Part shown: piece by piece, positions 20,436 through 33,062 of the stretch | Numbering within the stretch: position 1 is the first letter of the stretch | How the letters are laid out: every line of letters begins with the position of its first letter | Assembly: GCA_026075535.2 (NCBI GenBank) | Contig: AP026542.1 | Coordinates: 7,812,001 to 7,876,000, forward strand | Length of the DNA: 64,000 nt | DNA from: Tricholoma matsutake | Lineage: Eukaryota; Basidiomycota; Agaricomycetes; Agaricales; Tricholomataceae | Direction: 5' to 3' | Made by a program: the position numbers and the translations under genes | Notes under the pieces: generated by a model | The model's database searches: none | The model's input: the letters and a program-made list of their open reading frames with translations, nothing else | Told to the model about the DNA's origin: nothing

Positions 20436-22697
20436 TTTTTTTTTTTTTTTTTTTTTTTGGGTCAACAATTTATAACGTGGGGCTCGATCGCAGTCCGCGG
20501 AGCAGGGTACAAACTAGGGTACTACTATATCTACGCGTTCCCCTCGCCCATCTCCCACCCAGGTCCTCATTTTAGCCACTTTAGGCGGGCAGTGCCACAG
20601 ACGTTGGCCTCTCAGCCAGGAAAGGCAATAATCCGGAGGGGAAGCCTCCCCCTCCCGAAGCTAGCCATTAGGTCGCCCACTGGTACCAACCGGTCCCCCA
20701 GCCACATATCCAACCGAAGTCAGATCAGGCGCAGTGGTGTCAATTCACCGTAAATCCCCCCTTGCGGGAGGAATAACCGATAGCCTACTTCCAGCCAGCG
20801 AGGATTGACCACCCCAGACGAATGGGGTGGACCATCACCGTGTTTGCGCACGAGTGACAGAGATGTGGTAGCTGGTTGTTCACCTGGTTATTCACCGGAA
20901 CTACCATAGGCAGGGGGGCTGAGGCCCCCCTTCGAGCAAATGCCGACATGTGCATGCACTCGATGACAACGTCCCTCCCGCAGCGGGGGGAAGGTGGAGG
21001 GAAGCGACAAAATGTCACTATCCCGATATCGGCCACCAATTATTTGGTGGGCGTGGTTGTGGAGGGGTGTTCCCCTATAGGTTGCGGCGCGGCTGTCTCC
21101 GAGGACCTCGAGGATGACGGCGTCGTGATGAGGACGAGGGTTCCTCATGATGGAGCTCTGCATGAGCTGCCTGCCTAGCCGCGTAGGAAGCCCTGAAGGC
21201 TGCCGGTGACGTGAGATCGAGAGGCAATCCGGCAGCTGCTAGTTCTGCCGACATTGGCTCGGACAATCGCCAGGTGGTTGTGAATAGTTCCCATGCCATC
21301 TGGCGCCATGCATTCCTCTCTGTGAGCGGAACGGCGGATACTCGGATGGTACCGATGAAAATTGTCATAGCCTCCAGTAAATGTAGAAAGCCATGAGAGG
21401 TGGACGTTATGTCCACCCTCTCATCTCTCGACAACGGAGGCTCATCCTCCACCAACTCTGGGATGGCGGATGAACCCGGTGATGTGGGGAGGGGCAGCGC
21501 AGATTGCTCCTGCTGCCCCTCCGGATAGAGGAGCTCGGCAATGCCGAGCTCTTGATTGTTGTTGGCCTCGAGCCCAAGCTCGAGAGCCAGATCATGCACC
21601 TCATCGGCTATCACTTGTGATGCCAAGAAGCGGTTTATCGTCTCCTGCGAGGCTAGCTCGGTGAGACCCGGAATGAATTCGATGTCTCCGCCGGTGGCAG
21701 AGCCGTCATCGTTGTCTGGCAGGTCGGAGGAGTCGTCCTCCGCCCAAAGATTGTGGAACTGGTTAGCCACATCAGAGTCCCATCCGCTCAGGGAGACGTG
21801 TCCGAACTCTGGGAGGTAGTTGTCGTCGAAATCTGCAAAGTCGGCATTTGTGTATAGGAGGGGGTCGCCATGAGCTGCCTGGTGTCGAGTTCGCGCTCTA
21901 CGGTTTGCAGAGGGCATTGAGGATGATTTAGCACAAGTAGATGACGGTAGAAGTCAAGATACGTAGCGTGATAACAATAACAGACGGTCCCTTATCTCAA
22001 TTCCGGGTCCACCCGACACAGCCTCCAGACGCTCCGAGGGGGCATGCAGGCCACAAATCCTGCTGCCGATTGGGAGGGACGATTGAAGCCGGTTCCAAAC
22101 ACCTAGGGGGTGTGAGTGCCGGAGGTAAAGAGTCGGTGGTGAATAGCGGCCACCAGAGCGTCGACCTAGCCACCAGGGGGCACCATCGCCCGGCCCCTTT
22201 TAACGATGGTGTATTCCAATAGGTAGTCAGTGTAGCAGGTCTCTAGATGTAGAAACTCACACAGCATGGAGGTAGGAAGTCTCCCAGATGACCCACAATC
22301 CAGTGAATATGTCCCTCCTCCTGAACCAGACCTCCCCCAGCTAAACGAATGCGACGACTTGGGCGAGCATTGAAGTAGGCATCCCACACCCACTCTAAGC
22401 CCCCATAGGGGCCCAGACTACTCTTTCATTGCCAGCACTCACCTAACCAGGATCCTCGAAGCCCAGGAGACCGAGACGAATAGCAGACACTGTCAAAAAC
22501 AGTGACTGGGGCATCCACAGAGATCGGATGGATGGATCTCTTAGCAAATCAGGGCAAGCCTGGAGACGCCGAGAGCGTTCGTGATGGCGAAATCCGATCG
22601 AAAATCGGACCAAAATTGAAGTGTCGACGTCACGTGCAACGTTGAGCAGAGGTGTTTACCACTATTTATGGTGGTTGTAACAAGTCAAGGAGCGCTG
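20436..22697 (-). mobile_element. TME-5: complete group B element with TSD
   Basis: This antisense element of about 2.26 kb has poly(T) 20436-20458, tail, 3' UTR with hairpins, an intact ORF (21917-21075), a leader with the TCCGATTTTCGATCGGA hairpin, and its 5' terminus CGCTCCTTGACTTGTTAC at 22694. It sits in the thumb region of L6. Confidence 0.93.
21075..21917 (-). CDS. TME protein, group B, 280 aa, unknown family
   Basis: The ORF starts at ATG 21917 (MPSANRRARTRHQ) and ends at TAG 21075-21077. Residues 1-12 are basic. Residues 27-80 are rich in Asp/Glu. QELGIAELLYPE is at 122-133 and PELVEDEPPLS at 153-163. The strongest match to group A is about 173-246 (LEAMTIFIGT, ERNAWRQMAWELFTTTW, LDLTSPAAFRASYAA), and 264-279 is Arg-rich. 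No catalytic motif, knuckle or membrane segment is visible. It could bind RNA or localise to the nucleus through the basic ends, but that is inference. I do not recognise the family. Confidence 0.7.
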   Translation of the reverse strand: MPSANRRARTRHQAAHGDPLLYTNADFADFDDNYLPEFGHVSLSGWDSDVANQFHNLWAEDDSSDLPDNDDGSATGGDIEFIPGLTELASQETINRFLASQVIADEVHDLALELGLEANNNQELGIAELLYPEGQQEQSALPLPTSPGSSAIPELVEDEPPLSRDERVDITSTSHGFLHLLEAMTIFIGTIRVSAVPLTERNAWRQMAWELFTTTWRLSEPMSAELAAAGLPLDLTSPAAFRASYAARQAAHAELHHEEPSSSSRRRHPRGPRRQPRRNL

Positions 22698-23912
22698 AGA
22701 ACCCCTCTATTGGCTCCTTCACACCCCCTAAGAGCTATCTTAGGACCTAATCACGTCGGCACTACCCACTCTCATGAGCTAGGACTCTGGGGAGGAAACG
22801 TGCTTGACACACTTAACCTGCAAGGCCCATCTGTCGCTTCGGCTGCAGCTCTGGCCCTCGTTCCAGGCGATGAATTCGACCCCTTTGGGGAAGAAAACAC
22901 ACCTGGAAACAGAGTGAAGGATTTATTCCCCACTCGTTTCTCCTCTCATCGCCTCACCTCTAAGGAGGATGGAGCAAGGAATTCTTACAGGAGTGACCTC
23001 GATAGGGCCTGGGCTTCTGCCCAGGTTGAGGATGACACTCTCGTCGTTGCAGTGGACGCTTCGGTGCCCACAGATGCCAAATTTCAAGCTGTCGCCTGCG
23101 CTCTTGTCTTCGGACAGGGGGAACAGGTGGATCGCGTTGTATCAGCTTCTGGGAGGAGAACTCCCCCGGAAGTCGAACTCTTCGCTCTCCAACTGGGGGT
23201 GTCCGCTGCATGCAGCAGGGGATGCAAAAAGTTGGTTATCTTTTCGGATTCTACTACGGGCATTGAGTCCCTAATTGATCCAAAACCACGCTCTGGGCAA
23301 ATCTTTGCCCTGGATGCTTGTCGCTCCCTCCGCCCCTGGCTAGCTGGGGACAAGGAGAGAAACATTACATTCTGGCATGTCCCCTCGAAATTCGAGTGGA
23401 ACGTTCACAAGATGGCTCACAATGTTGCTACATCTACCAAGATCTCCGTGGGCAGACACCCGCGGACATCTTTAGATTACCTTAAAAATCAGGTCGAAAA
23501 GGCCATTTGTAAGGATTGGCACACCCGGTTCTCAGATCCGGCGTACTGTGGTCGGCACTTCTACCAACTCAAAGGAGTGGGTGGAAAACCGGTATTACCC
23601 TCGACTCACAAAGGTGGGCCCTGGCTGAAAGTAATGGGAAGCAACACTACGTTGACGTCCCGTTCGACTCGTATGATCACTGGCCATGCTCCCATAGGGG
23701 AGTATCGCCAACATTTATCCCTCGACGGGGAATACCAATGTTGGTGCCTTGGTCCCGAAATCCAAACTCGAGACCATCTACTACGCGTCTGCCCCAAGGT
23801 AGATCGAAAAGAAACTCGTGCAAGCCCAGACTCCATCGAAGGCTTCAACGAATTCATGGACAATAACCCAGCTCTCGGGTCATTCACCGCACTTGCGTGG
23901 GATCCAGGATAG
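22698..23912 (+). pseudogene. LINE L6 ORF2, segment 3: RNase H and C-terminus
   Basis: The frame resumes with RTPLLAPSHPLRAILG after TME-5 and is open to the natural stop at 23910-23912. It includes VAVDASVPTDAKFQ, ELFALQLGVS, SDSTTGIESL, AHNVATS and the CWCLGPEIQTRDHLLRVC knuckle. A 3' UTR of about 520 bases follows. Confidence 0.8.
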
Positions 23913-24452
23913 GTTGTGCGTGCAGGGCGTATGACCCCCATCTGGTTCTAGCTAGTGTTATCGGTATGTCGGGGTGGCCGTAGGGCACCAGACGAGTCCG
24001 TTAACCCTCATAAAGGGGGCCCACCCGTGTTCAGGAGCGACTGTCAGGGAGGGGGGACGCGAAACTAGGTACCGGTTCGGGGAGGTGCCTGAGCGCTTCC
24101 AGATCCACTGTCGGTTGTGCGTTACAGCTTTGCCGCTGAATACGCCTTCCTTTCCGAGCTGAGAGGCTCACATCGGGGCGGCAATATCCCCTAAATCTTG
24201 CACACATACCCGTAGGGATTCGGGGAACACGACATCGTCAAGCTCGGGTTGTCGGTACGCCACCACTGGCAAGTCCGTTTACTCGATAAAGGGGGCCCCC
24301 TTAGTGGTCAGTGCAGCTATCCAGGTGGTTGGTGCGAAGATCAGCAGGAGGAGGACTTGGGCTGGGCGTAGTGTACTTCGTTTGTATGTCTCTACCACGG
24401 ACTGCGATCGGGCGCCGCGTTATAAACTTTTGACCCAAAAAAAAAAAAAAAA

Positions 24453-26176
24453 TGGGGCCAATAGGGGGGTTCTGAATACCCCTCTGTCGACTAGACGATG
24501 CAGTAACAGCTGCATAGGCAGTAGTCCTGCGATACTTTCCAGACCCCTGATAGGGGTGGTCTGAAATGCACCAAGGATCCAATGAGCAGCAATGGACTGC
24601 ACTTGGGCCAATGTTTTGATGACACCTTTGATGCGAGCGCCTTTGAAGTGCCAGAGTCTCAGTCCGTATGTCATGATGGGCACAACACACGAACGGTATA
24701 AGAGGCGTTTCTGCATGGGGGTGAGCCCTCTTACAGAATTGCCGAGCATTCCCATTGCCCTCGCTGTGGTGAGGGCTTTGGTGGAGTAGAACCGCGTATG
24801 CTCCTTAAAGGAGAGTTTGCGGTCAAAGAAAAATCCAAGGTACCTCCAGGTAACCTTGGGTTTGAGGGGGGTATTGCCCGTGTAAGGGGCAAAGCCGAGG
24901 TCAATGGGTAAGGGAGTGAATCTCCTTGCCCTTGAAAAATGGAATATTTCGGACTTGTCGTGTTCAAGAACAAGTCCGAGGGAGGTGAATGCCTAGAAGA
25001 TCCAGCCATATGCTTTTTTAAGGAGGGGGAGGTTATCCTCCAACTGTGGAGAGCAGGCAATGAGGGTACCATCGTCCACATAGGACATGAGATCGACATC
25101 TCTGCCGATTTCGCTTCTTCTGAAGAGTTTCATGATGGGCGTCAGATATAATGCCGATAAGACAGGGGACAAGGCAGATCCTTGTCCCACTCCCACATCG
25201 GCTGCAAAGGAGCCAGATGAGAAAGTGTTCCATTTGTAGGTCATCTTGCGACCGACCAGATATGAGCGGAAGAAATTCACTACTTGCGCAGGAAATCCTG
25301 ACCAAGAAATAATCTCCAATAGAACCTGGTGGTTCAAGAAGGGGAAGAACTGAGTGATGTCAAATGCGACAACACTCGTTTTAAGTCCCTTGGCCCACCC
25401 TGCTCTGACCAGGTGGGTAAGGTAGATTCCTGCATCCTCAGTGGAACGCTGGGCGACACCCCCGAACTAATTTTGCTCGAAGGCCTCGTGTGCAACACCG
25501 TCGAACTGAAGTCACCTAGACAACATCTTTTCGACTAATTTGCCCAGAGTGTTCAGTAACATAATGGGCCTGAACAACTTTGGGGTGGAGTAATTAGGTT
25601 TCCCTGGTTTTGGGATGATAACCGATAGGGATTCCTTAAAGTGGGCCAGCCAATGGCCAGCAGTGATGCACACCTCAGCAATGCAGGTGATGAGCCCTGC
25701 CACTTCTGGGTTGCTACACCAGTGTTTAAGGTGTGACCACGTAACATGATCAGGACCTGGAGCGGAACGGGAAGAACACGCATTTAATGCTTCTTTCATT
25801 TCCGTGACGGAGAACGGGATCCAGGCCCTTTCAGGCACCAGATCGAGTTCATCAAGAATGCTCAGATTGACTACTCGATCGGAAGCAGCGTTATAGGACC
25901 CATCAAGGGCAGCCCAAAGGGAATCCAGATTGTTACAGGGTTCTCCCCGATAGGAGATGGCCTCGTACGACAGGAGGTTACGTTGATGGGTCCAGGACAT
26001 CAGATCCCAGGGTCGTCTATTCATCGTAGCCACTTCTTGGATACGGTCATCAAAAAAGTCATGCTTTGTGTGTCGCATGACTTTCCTGTAGTGCTTCCAG
26101 TCCTCCTCATCCCGGGAGGCTCTGTAAGCGTCTAGAGCACCGCTGCATTCGTCTGTCCACCAACCTTTGGACGACT
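24453..26176 (-). pseudogene. LINE L7 ORF2: RT segment with three stops
   Basis: The segment runs from SKGWWTDECS (next to TME-6) through FRPIMLLNTLGK, FDITQFFP, GQGSALSP, SYVDDGTLIA and the thumb. It is interrupted by TAG at 24993-24995 and 25467-25469 (both CAG in sister copies) and a TGA near 25512. All are C-to-T changes. The RT is not functional. Confidence 0.75.
26164..26176 (+). repeat. Target-site duplication of TME-6
   Basis: CCTTTGGACGACT recurs at 28426-28438 just after the TME-6 poly(A). Preceding AA could make it 15 bases. Confidence 0.9.
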
Positions 26177-28425
26177 CAACGCTCCTTGACTTGTTACAAC
26201 CACCATAAATAGTGGTAAACACCTCTGCTCAACGTTGCACGCGACGTCGACACTTCAATCTTTGTCCGATTTTCGATCGGATTTCGCCATCACGAACGCT
26301 CTCGGCGTCTCCAGGCCTGCCCTGATTTGCTAAGAGATCCATCCGTCCGATCTCTGTGGATGCCCCGGTCACTGTTTTTGACAGTGTCTGCTATTCGTCT
26401 CTTTCTCCTGGGCTTCGAGGATCCTGGTTAGGTGAGTGTTGGCAATGAAAGAGTAGTCTGGGCCCCTATGGGGGCTTAGAGTGGGTGTGGGATGCCTACT
26501 TCAACGCTCGCCCAAGTCGTCGCATTCGTTTAGCTGGGGGAGGTCTGGTTCAGGAGGAGGGACATATTTACTGGATTGTGGGTCGTCTGGGAGGCTTCCT
26601 ACCTCCATGCTGCCTGAGTTTCTACATCTAGAGACCTGCTACACTGACTACCCATTGGAATACACCATCATTAAAAGGGGCCGGGCGATGGTGCCCCCTG
26701 GTGGCTAGGTCAACGCTCTGGTGGCCGCTACTTACCACCGACTCTTTACCTCCGGCACTCACACCCTCGAGGTGTTCGGAACCAGGTTCAATTGTCCCTC
26801 CCAATCTGCAGCAGGATTTGCGGCCTGTCTGCCCCCTCGGAGTGTCTGGAGGCTGTGTCGGGTGGACCCAGAATTGAGATAAGGGACCGTCTGTTATCGT
26901 TATCACGCTACGTATCTTGACTTCCACCGTCATCTACTTGTGCTAAATCATCCTCAATGCCCTCTGCAAACCGTAGAGCGCAAACTCGACACCAGGCGGC
27001 GCATGGCGACCCCCTCTTATACACAAATGCCGACTTCGCAGACTTCGACGACAACTACCTCCCAGAGTTCAGACACGTCTCCCTGAGCGGATGGGACTCT
27101 GATGTGGCTAACCAGTTCCACAATCTTTGGGCGGAGGATGACTCCTCCGACCTGCCAGACGACGATGACGGCTCTGCCACCGGCGGAGACGTCGAATTCA
27201 TTCCGGGTCTCACCGAGCTAGCCTCACAGGAGACGATAAACCGCTTCTTGGCATCACAAGTGATAGCCGATGAGGTGCATGATCTGGCTCTCGAGCTTGG
27301 GCTCGAGGCCAACAACAATCAAGAGCTCGGCATCGCCGAGCTCCTCTATCCGGAGGGGCAGCAGGAGCAATCTGCGCCGCCCCTCTCCACATCACCGGGT
27401 TCATCCGCCATCCCAGAGTTGGTGGAGGATGAGCCTCCGTTGTCGAGAGATGAGAGGGTGGACATAACGTCCACCTCTCATGGCTTTCTACATTTACTGG
27501 AGGCTATGACGATTTTCGTCGGTACCGTCCGAGTATCCGCCGTTCCGCTCATTGAGAGGAACGCATGGCGCCAGATGGCCTGGGAATTATTCACGACCAC
27601 CTGGCGATTGTCTGAGCCAATGTCGGCAGAACTAGCAGCTGCCGGATTGCCTCTCGATCTCACATCACCGGCAGCCTTCAGGGCTTCCTACGCGGCTAGG
27701 CAGGCAGCTCATGCAGAGCTCCATCATGGGGAACCCTCGTCCTCATCACGACGCCACTGTCCTCGAGGCCCTCGAGCACAGCAGCGCCGCTACTGAAAGG
27801 GGGGTGTCACCCCTCCACATTTATGCCCACCAATTGGTTGGTGGCCGATATCGGGATAGTGGCAGTCCATCGCTTCCCTCTACCTTCTCCCCGCTGCAGG
27901 GGGGACGTTGCTATCAAGCGTATGCCCTCATCGGCATCTACTCGAAGGGGGCCTTGGCCCCCTATCCACGGTAGTTCCGGTGAATAACCAGGTGAACAAC
28001 CAGCTACCACATCTCTGTCACTCGTGCGGGAGCGCGGTGATGGTCCACCTCATTCGTCTGGGGTGGTCAATCCTCGCTGGCCAGGAGCATGCAGATGGTT
28101 ATTCCTCCCGCAAGGGGGGATTTACAGTGAATTAACACGGCCACGCCTGATCTGACTTCGGTTGGATATGTGGCTGGGGGACCGTTCTGCACTGGTGGAT
28201 GAGTTAATGGCTAGCTTCGGGAGGGGGGGCTCCCCCTCCAGATTATTGCCTTTCCTGGCTGAGAGGCCAACGTCTGTGGCACTGCCCGCCTAAAGTGGCT
28301 AAAACGAGGACCTGGGTAGGATATGGGGAAGCGTAGTTACAGTAGTACCCAAGTTTGTATCCTGCTCCGCGGACTGCGATCGAGCCCCGCGTTATAAATT
28401 GTTGACCCAAAAAAAAAAAAAAAAA
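26177..28425 (+). mobile_element. TME-6: complete group B element with TSD
   Basis: The 2,249-base sense element starts CAA plus CGCTCCTTGACTTGTTAC (26180) and has leader hairpins, an intact ORF (26957-27796), the 3' UTR and 17 A (28409-28425). It lies opposite to its host L7. Confidence 0.93.
26957..27796 (+). CDS. TME protein, group B, 279 aa, unknown family
   Basis: MPSANRRAQTRHQ opens the ORF at 26957; it ends at 27796. It matches the TME-5 protein almost throughout, including the acidic region, QELGIAELLYPE, PELVEDEPPLS and ERNAWRQMAWELFTTTW. Only the C-terminal tail differs: the Arg-rich end is RGPRAQQRRY, as in TME-9. The open frame in an independently inserted copy supports recent coding function. 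Role unknown; the basic ends suggest nucleic-acid contact. Confidence 0.7.
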   Translation: MPSANRRAQTRHQAAHGDPLLYTNADFADFDDNYLPEFRHVSLSGWDSDVANQFHNLWAEDDSSDLPDDDDGSATGGDVEFIPGLTELASQETINRFLASQVIADEVHDLALELGLEANNNQELGIAELLYPEGQQEQSAPPLSTSPGSSAIPELVEDEPPLSRDERVDITSTSHGFLHLLEAMTIFVGTVRVSAVPLIERNAWRQMAWELFTTTWRLSEPMSAELAAAGLPLDLTSPAAFRASYAARQAAHAELHHGEPSSSSRRHCPRGPRAQQRRY

Positions 28426-29390
28426 CCTTTGGACGACTTGCCGAGGCGAGATTCCTTGGCATGGTCTTCCCATGCCTTGTTTAAAATCGTTGATATCGCC
28501 GTGACGACATCATCGATTTCTGCTGAAGTATTTCCATGCCAGCCAAGCCATGGAGTTAAAGCGGAGGAGACAGTGTCTCGATATGACGCTTCCTCCTCGG
28601 ATCCTTTTTTGATGGACCACTTGGTGACCGGGACCAGAGATCCCGGGCCAGGTAGCACTAATGTCAGGGGGGCGTGGTCAGACGTTCCCCTCGCCTCAGG
28701 TACGATCTCACAGTACAATACGAATCTAAGATCCGTAGATACGAACATCAGGTCGATCACCGTGGGGTGAAGGCCATGTTGAGGGGGGAAATGGGTAGGG
28801 CCCTCCACTACTGGTAGGGCTCTAGTCAGGCCTAGTGCCATAGCCATTTCCACTAAGTGGTCAGCATGGATCAAGTGTTCAGGCCCCTGGGGATCCCAGG
28901 AGGTGTGCCTCACGTTAAAATCGCCACACATGAAGTGTAATCATGGGAGCATCATGACGTTCTTGAAGAGGAGCATGATGGCTGAGTGTTGGCTATCCAA
29001 GTAGATGTTAGCCATTAGCATGACGTCCTCCCCTATTCCCAGTGAGAACAAGAGGACGTCACGATCGTCAATCAGATCTCGTCTGAGACCCGGTCTTAGA
29101 TTAGCGATGCTGTTCGCAAAATAAACAGCCACGCGTGGAGGGGAGTCAGTTCCCGATGGGTGCACTAAGGTACCCCAATTTGGGCTCATTGGTGCGCTGA
29201 TAACTTCCTCCCCTTCCCTGTTGTGGGCAGAAGGGGTGTGTCTTATTAATCGCCAAGGAGGCTCTTGAATGAAAAGCAAATCGTAGTCATCTACGAAGTC
29301 TGCTAGTAATGAGTCCATGTAACCCCAGTTTCTGTTTACATTTTGACTAAATACGCGTAGCTGAGGGGTAGATCTAAGTTTATCTCTCAT
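28426..29390 (-). pseudogene. LINE L7 ORF2: endonuclease segment
   Basis: From ATG 29390 (MRDKLRSTPQLRVFSQNVNRNWGYM) the frame covers FIQEPPW, a TGA at 28938-28940 (CGA in sister copies), then GDFNVRHTSW and SDHAPL to LGKSSKG. TME-6 interrupts it there. The TGA lies three codons before GDFN, so the endonuclease is split. Confidence 0.75.
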
Positions 29391-31315
29391 TTACGTTCGG
29401 CCACCGCATCCTGTGGGATGGTAAGAAAGAGGGGAGCGAGAGTTACATCTCGCACTCACCTCGTCATAGCGAGCTTTGATCCAATCACGGTCAAAGCAAT
29501 GTCGCCAAAAATTGCACTGATGGTCATCGGATGCGTGGTTCTTCCGGCAGTTTATGCACCTAGCCTGGTGAGGACAGGCTGCCCCCTCAGGGGTGGCTGG
29601 GACGGGAGGGTTCGCTTTGGCGTTTCCCTTACAACATCCTGCAAGGGCACGGTGGTGCTCCTTGCGGTGTGGGCCTGCACAGACCGGACATTTGGTCTGT
29701 GGAGCTCTGCATGCCGGGGTGGGGTGACCCCATTGCTAGCATCGTTGGCAAAGAGGCAAGCCGGGGTTCGCCCTGGCAGCCCTAACATAAGCGACATAGT
29801 GACCAAATTGGATGCCACGCCCAATGAGAGCCTTGGCCCGTGCACCACTGACTGAGTCAGCGATGTTGAGATAAACGGTACACGTATCCGACATCTTCGA
29901 ATCACGTATAACTCGTGGGGGGACTTGTAGCACTGTGAGGTCCAATATTCCGGACTTTCCCAAGTGTGCAATGACAACATCAGGCGTTAGGGCCTTGTCG
30001 TTAGCGATGAAGGGCACATCGACCAGTTTGAGGTACGATGTGGAGGTAGGTAATGCTGCGTCACTTGCAACGCGAAGGGGAATGCCTTGTGAGCAGCCTC
30101 CTTGAAACATTGAAGGTCCTCCTCAGAGGTGACAACATCTGTAGCTATTGATAGGTTACCAGCATGCATCGATGCGGACTGGGCCACTAATTTAGAGTGG
30201 TGCAGGCCGAGAGAGGTCCAGATGTGGTCCAGGAAGTCAGCAGGATTCGTCTCCACCCCAAGGGGGGGACGAACATGGACCAGGACCTGTCGTCTCGACG
30301 GTCCGTGGACAGTAGGTGATGGCTTCGCAGCCTTCGGTTTGGAGGGGCCAACATGCTGCTGTATGTCAGCCAGTTTGTCGGTTGGAAGTTCAGGGAAGGC
30401 CTTGGCTAAACGCACAAGGCCATCCATGGATGTGTTAGGTGTTCGCCCCCCAGGGAAGTGAGCGACCTGAGCAAAGGTCCCCTTGCCCGGAGGCCTGGTC
30501 GACCAGTTCACGGGGGGAGGTGGTCCTCGGCCCCATGATGAAGAAACACCCCCTGCTGGGGGTTTAGGAAGAGGTCGAGCCCCTTTCGGGCCCCGAGTCC
30601 TCGCAGATTTGTGAGGGGGGGGGCGATGCCCATCCCATCCCTCTAGAAAGTCCGTCCTTGGGACGTCATTGGGATCGTTGGTGACAGTGCCCAACCTAGG
30701 TCGTTTGCTGCCTCCAGCCATCCTATCAATTGCTCCCCGGAGCATAGCGCTTCCTGAGTTGCGATCGAGACCTGCCTCGGCAGCTGCTACCAGCACCGAG
30801 CCCAGTTGCTCTGCGATAAGCTGCCGTTTGTCAGCAGTAGGTCATCTGGATCCCGTCCTGTTCAGAACAATTCGGAATCCTTCAGCGTATTCCCCCAAGT
30901 CTTTGGTGAAGGTCTGGGGCCCACTCCAGTCATCGCTAGCCATCTCCATGTTCTGAATGACATGGGGGGAAGAGTTACCAGCCACTTCATCAGCCCACTG
31001 CAAGGCAGGTGTAGAAGGGGTAGCAGGAGGTGCAGGAGACGCAGTAGCATCCCTGGAAGATAACGCTGGCATGCTAAATCGCTGTGCTCGTGGTGTGACG
31101 ATGCCCACCCCATAGGGGGAGGGGGTTGGAGAGCCTCTTTGGGTCCTGTGCGGGCCCACTGAGGGAGTGTTCTGTGTGGATCTGCGGCTCGAAGAGAGCC
31201 GCAGAGAGTCAATTGGATCGTCGCTGGGAGTTCTGGGCATACCCGATCTAGAGAGTCCCCCCTCATCCATCGCTTTGCCCGATCTCCCCCCTCTTCTAGA
31301 ATATGAATCTGACAT
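29391..31315 (-). pseudogene. LINE L7 ORF1: gag-like protein with one stop and a frameshift
   Basis: ATG 31315 opens MSDSYSRRGGRSG. The frame meets TGA at 30842-30844, the position where L4 also has TGA and L13 has CGA. A small deletion near 30060 shifts frame before the RRM-like part, which continues as ALPTSTSYLKLVDVP. The first knuckle has changed residues (about 29735). TAA at 29391-29393 is followed directly by the ORF2 ATG. Confidence 0.75.
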
Positions 31316-31443
31316 GCGTTGGTAAGACGCTAGATATACCGGATCGCTAAGATCGTGGACGGATTGAGCTGCAAAGTGTGAAAATGGTGTCGACGAGGTT
31401 TTTTGTGGCTGTGCACGTCGCAGTAAGAAGACAAGAAGCGATG

Positions 31444-33062
31444 ATTGTCCATAAATTCATGGAAGCCTTCAACGGAGTCTGGGCTAGCACGAGTCTCTTT
31501 GCAATCCACCTTCGGGCAGACGCGTAGTAGATGATCTCGAGTTTGTATCTCGGGACCAAGGCACCAACATTGGTACTCCCCATTGAGGGAAAGACGGTGA
31601 CAATACTCCCCTATAGGAGCATGGCCAGTGATCATACGAGTTGAACGGGAAGTCATTGTAGTGTTGTTTCCCATTACTTTCAGCCAAGGCCCACCTTTGT
31701 GAGTCGAGGGTAATACCGGTTTTCCACCTACTCCTTTGAGTTGGTAGAAATGCCGTCCACGATACACCAGATCTGAGAACCGGGTGTGCCAATCCTTACA
31801 AATGGCCTTTTCAACCTGATTTTTAAGGTAGTCAAGAGACGTCCACGGGTGTCTGCCCACGGAGATCTTGGTAGATGTAGCTACATCGTGAGCCATCTTG
31901 TGTACGTTCCACTCGAACTTCGAGGGGACATGCCAGAATGTTACAATTCTCTCCACATCCCCAGCTAGCCAAGGACGAAGTGAGTGACAAGCGTCCAGAG
32001 CAAAGATCTGCCCAGAACATGGTTTTGGGTTCACAAGGGACTCTATGCCCATTGTGGAATCTGAGAAGATCACCAACTTTTTGCATCCCTTGCTGCAAGC
32101 AGTGGAGACGCCTAGTTGGAGAGCAAATAGTTCGACTTCCGGGGGGGTTCTCCTCCCAGAAGCTGAGACAACGTGATCTACCTGTTCCCCTTGTCTGAAA
32201 ACAAGAGCACAGGCGACAGCTTGGTATTTTGCATCTGTGGGCACCGAGGCATCCACTGCAACGACGAGAGTGTCATCCTCTACCTGGGCAAAGGCCCAGG
32301 CCCTGTCGAGGTCACTCCTGTAAGAATTCCTCGCTCCATCCTCCTTGGAGGTGACACGATGAGTGGAAAAACGAGTGGGGAATAAGTCCTTCACTCTGTT
32401 TCCAGGTGTGTTTTCTTCCCCAAAGGGGTCAAATTCATCGCCTGGTACAAGGGCCAGGGCTGCAGCCGAGGCGACAGATGGACCTTGTAGGGTGAGTGTG
32501 TCGAGCATGTCCCCTCCCCAGAGTCCTAGCTCATGAGGGTGGGTGGTGCCGACATGATTAGGCCCCAAGATCACTCTTAGGGGGTGTGATGGAGCTAACA
32601 GGGGGGTCCTGAGTACCCCTCTGTCGACTAAACAACGCAGTAACAGCTGCATAGGCAGCAGTCCTGCAATACTCTCCAAGCCACCGATAGGAGTGGTTCA
32701 GAATGCACCGAGGATCCAGCGTGCAGCGATAGACTGTACCTGAGCCAACGTTTTGATGACTCCCTTGACGTGTGCGCCCTTGAAGTGCCAGAGTCTCAGT
32801 CTATATGTCATAATAGGTACAACACACGAACGGTAAAGAAGGCGTTTCTGCATGGGAGTTAACCCTCTTACAGAATTGCTGAGCATTCCCATTGCCCTCG
32901 CTGTAGTGATGGCTTTGGTGGAGTAGAATCATGTATGCTCCTTAAAGGAGAGTTTGCGATCAAAGAAAAACCCAAGGTACCTCCAGGTGACTTTGGGTTT
33001 GAGAGGGGTGTTGCCCGTGTAGGGGGCAAAGCCAAGGTCTATAGGTAGGGGAGTGAATCTCC

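Larger units (their letters stand above)
16867..24452 (+). mobile_element. LINE copy L6: RT to poly(A), interrupted by TME-4 and TME-5
   Basis: The LINE starts at GKSSKGWWTDECS (16868) and ends with 16 A at 24437-24452. Two TMEs split it: TME-4 (18073-19942, sense) and TME-5 (20436-22697, antisense), each with its own TSD. Removing them restores a continuous RT, RNase H and 3' UTR. The right flank is antisense L7. Confidence 0.85.
24453..31441 (-). mobile_element. LINE copy L7: 5' end to RT thumb, interrupted by TME-6
   Basis: This antisense LINE has a precise 5' end at 31441 (CGCTTCTTGTCTTCTTAC on its own strand), one 5' UTR unit, ORF1, and ORF2 up to RTPLLAP, where the L6 poly(A) abuts. 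The RNase H and 3' end are missing from the left side. TME-6 splits it in ORF2. Its 5' end joins L8 inside FMDN, so L7 inserted into L8. Confidence 0.85.

Noticed and set aside
21211..21819. Open frames opposite the TME group B ORF
   Set aside because: They are antisense shadows that arise from the skewed codon use of the real ORF and break in other copies.
22430..22694. Self-cleaving ribozyme at the TME 5' end
   Set aside because: The leader has hairpins such as TCCGATTTTCGATCGGA, but I could not find hammerhead or HDV core motifs.
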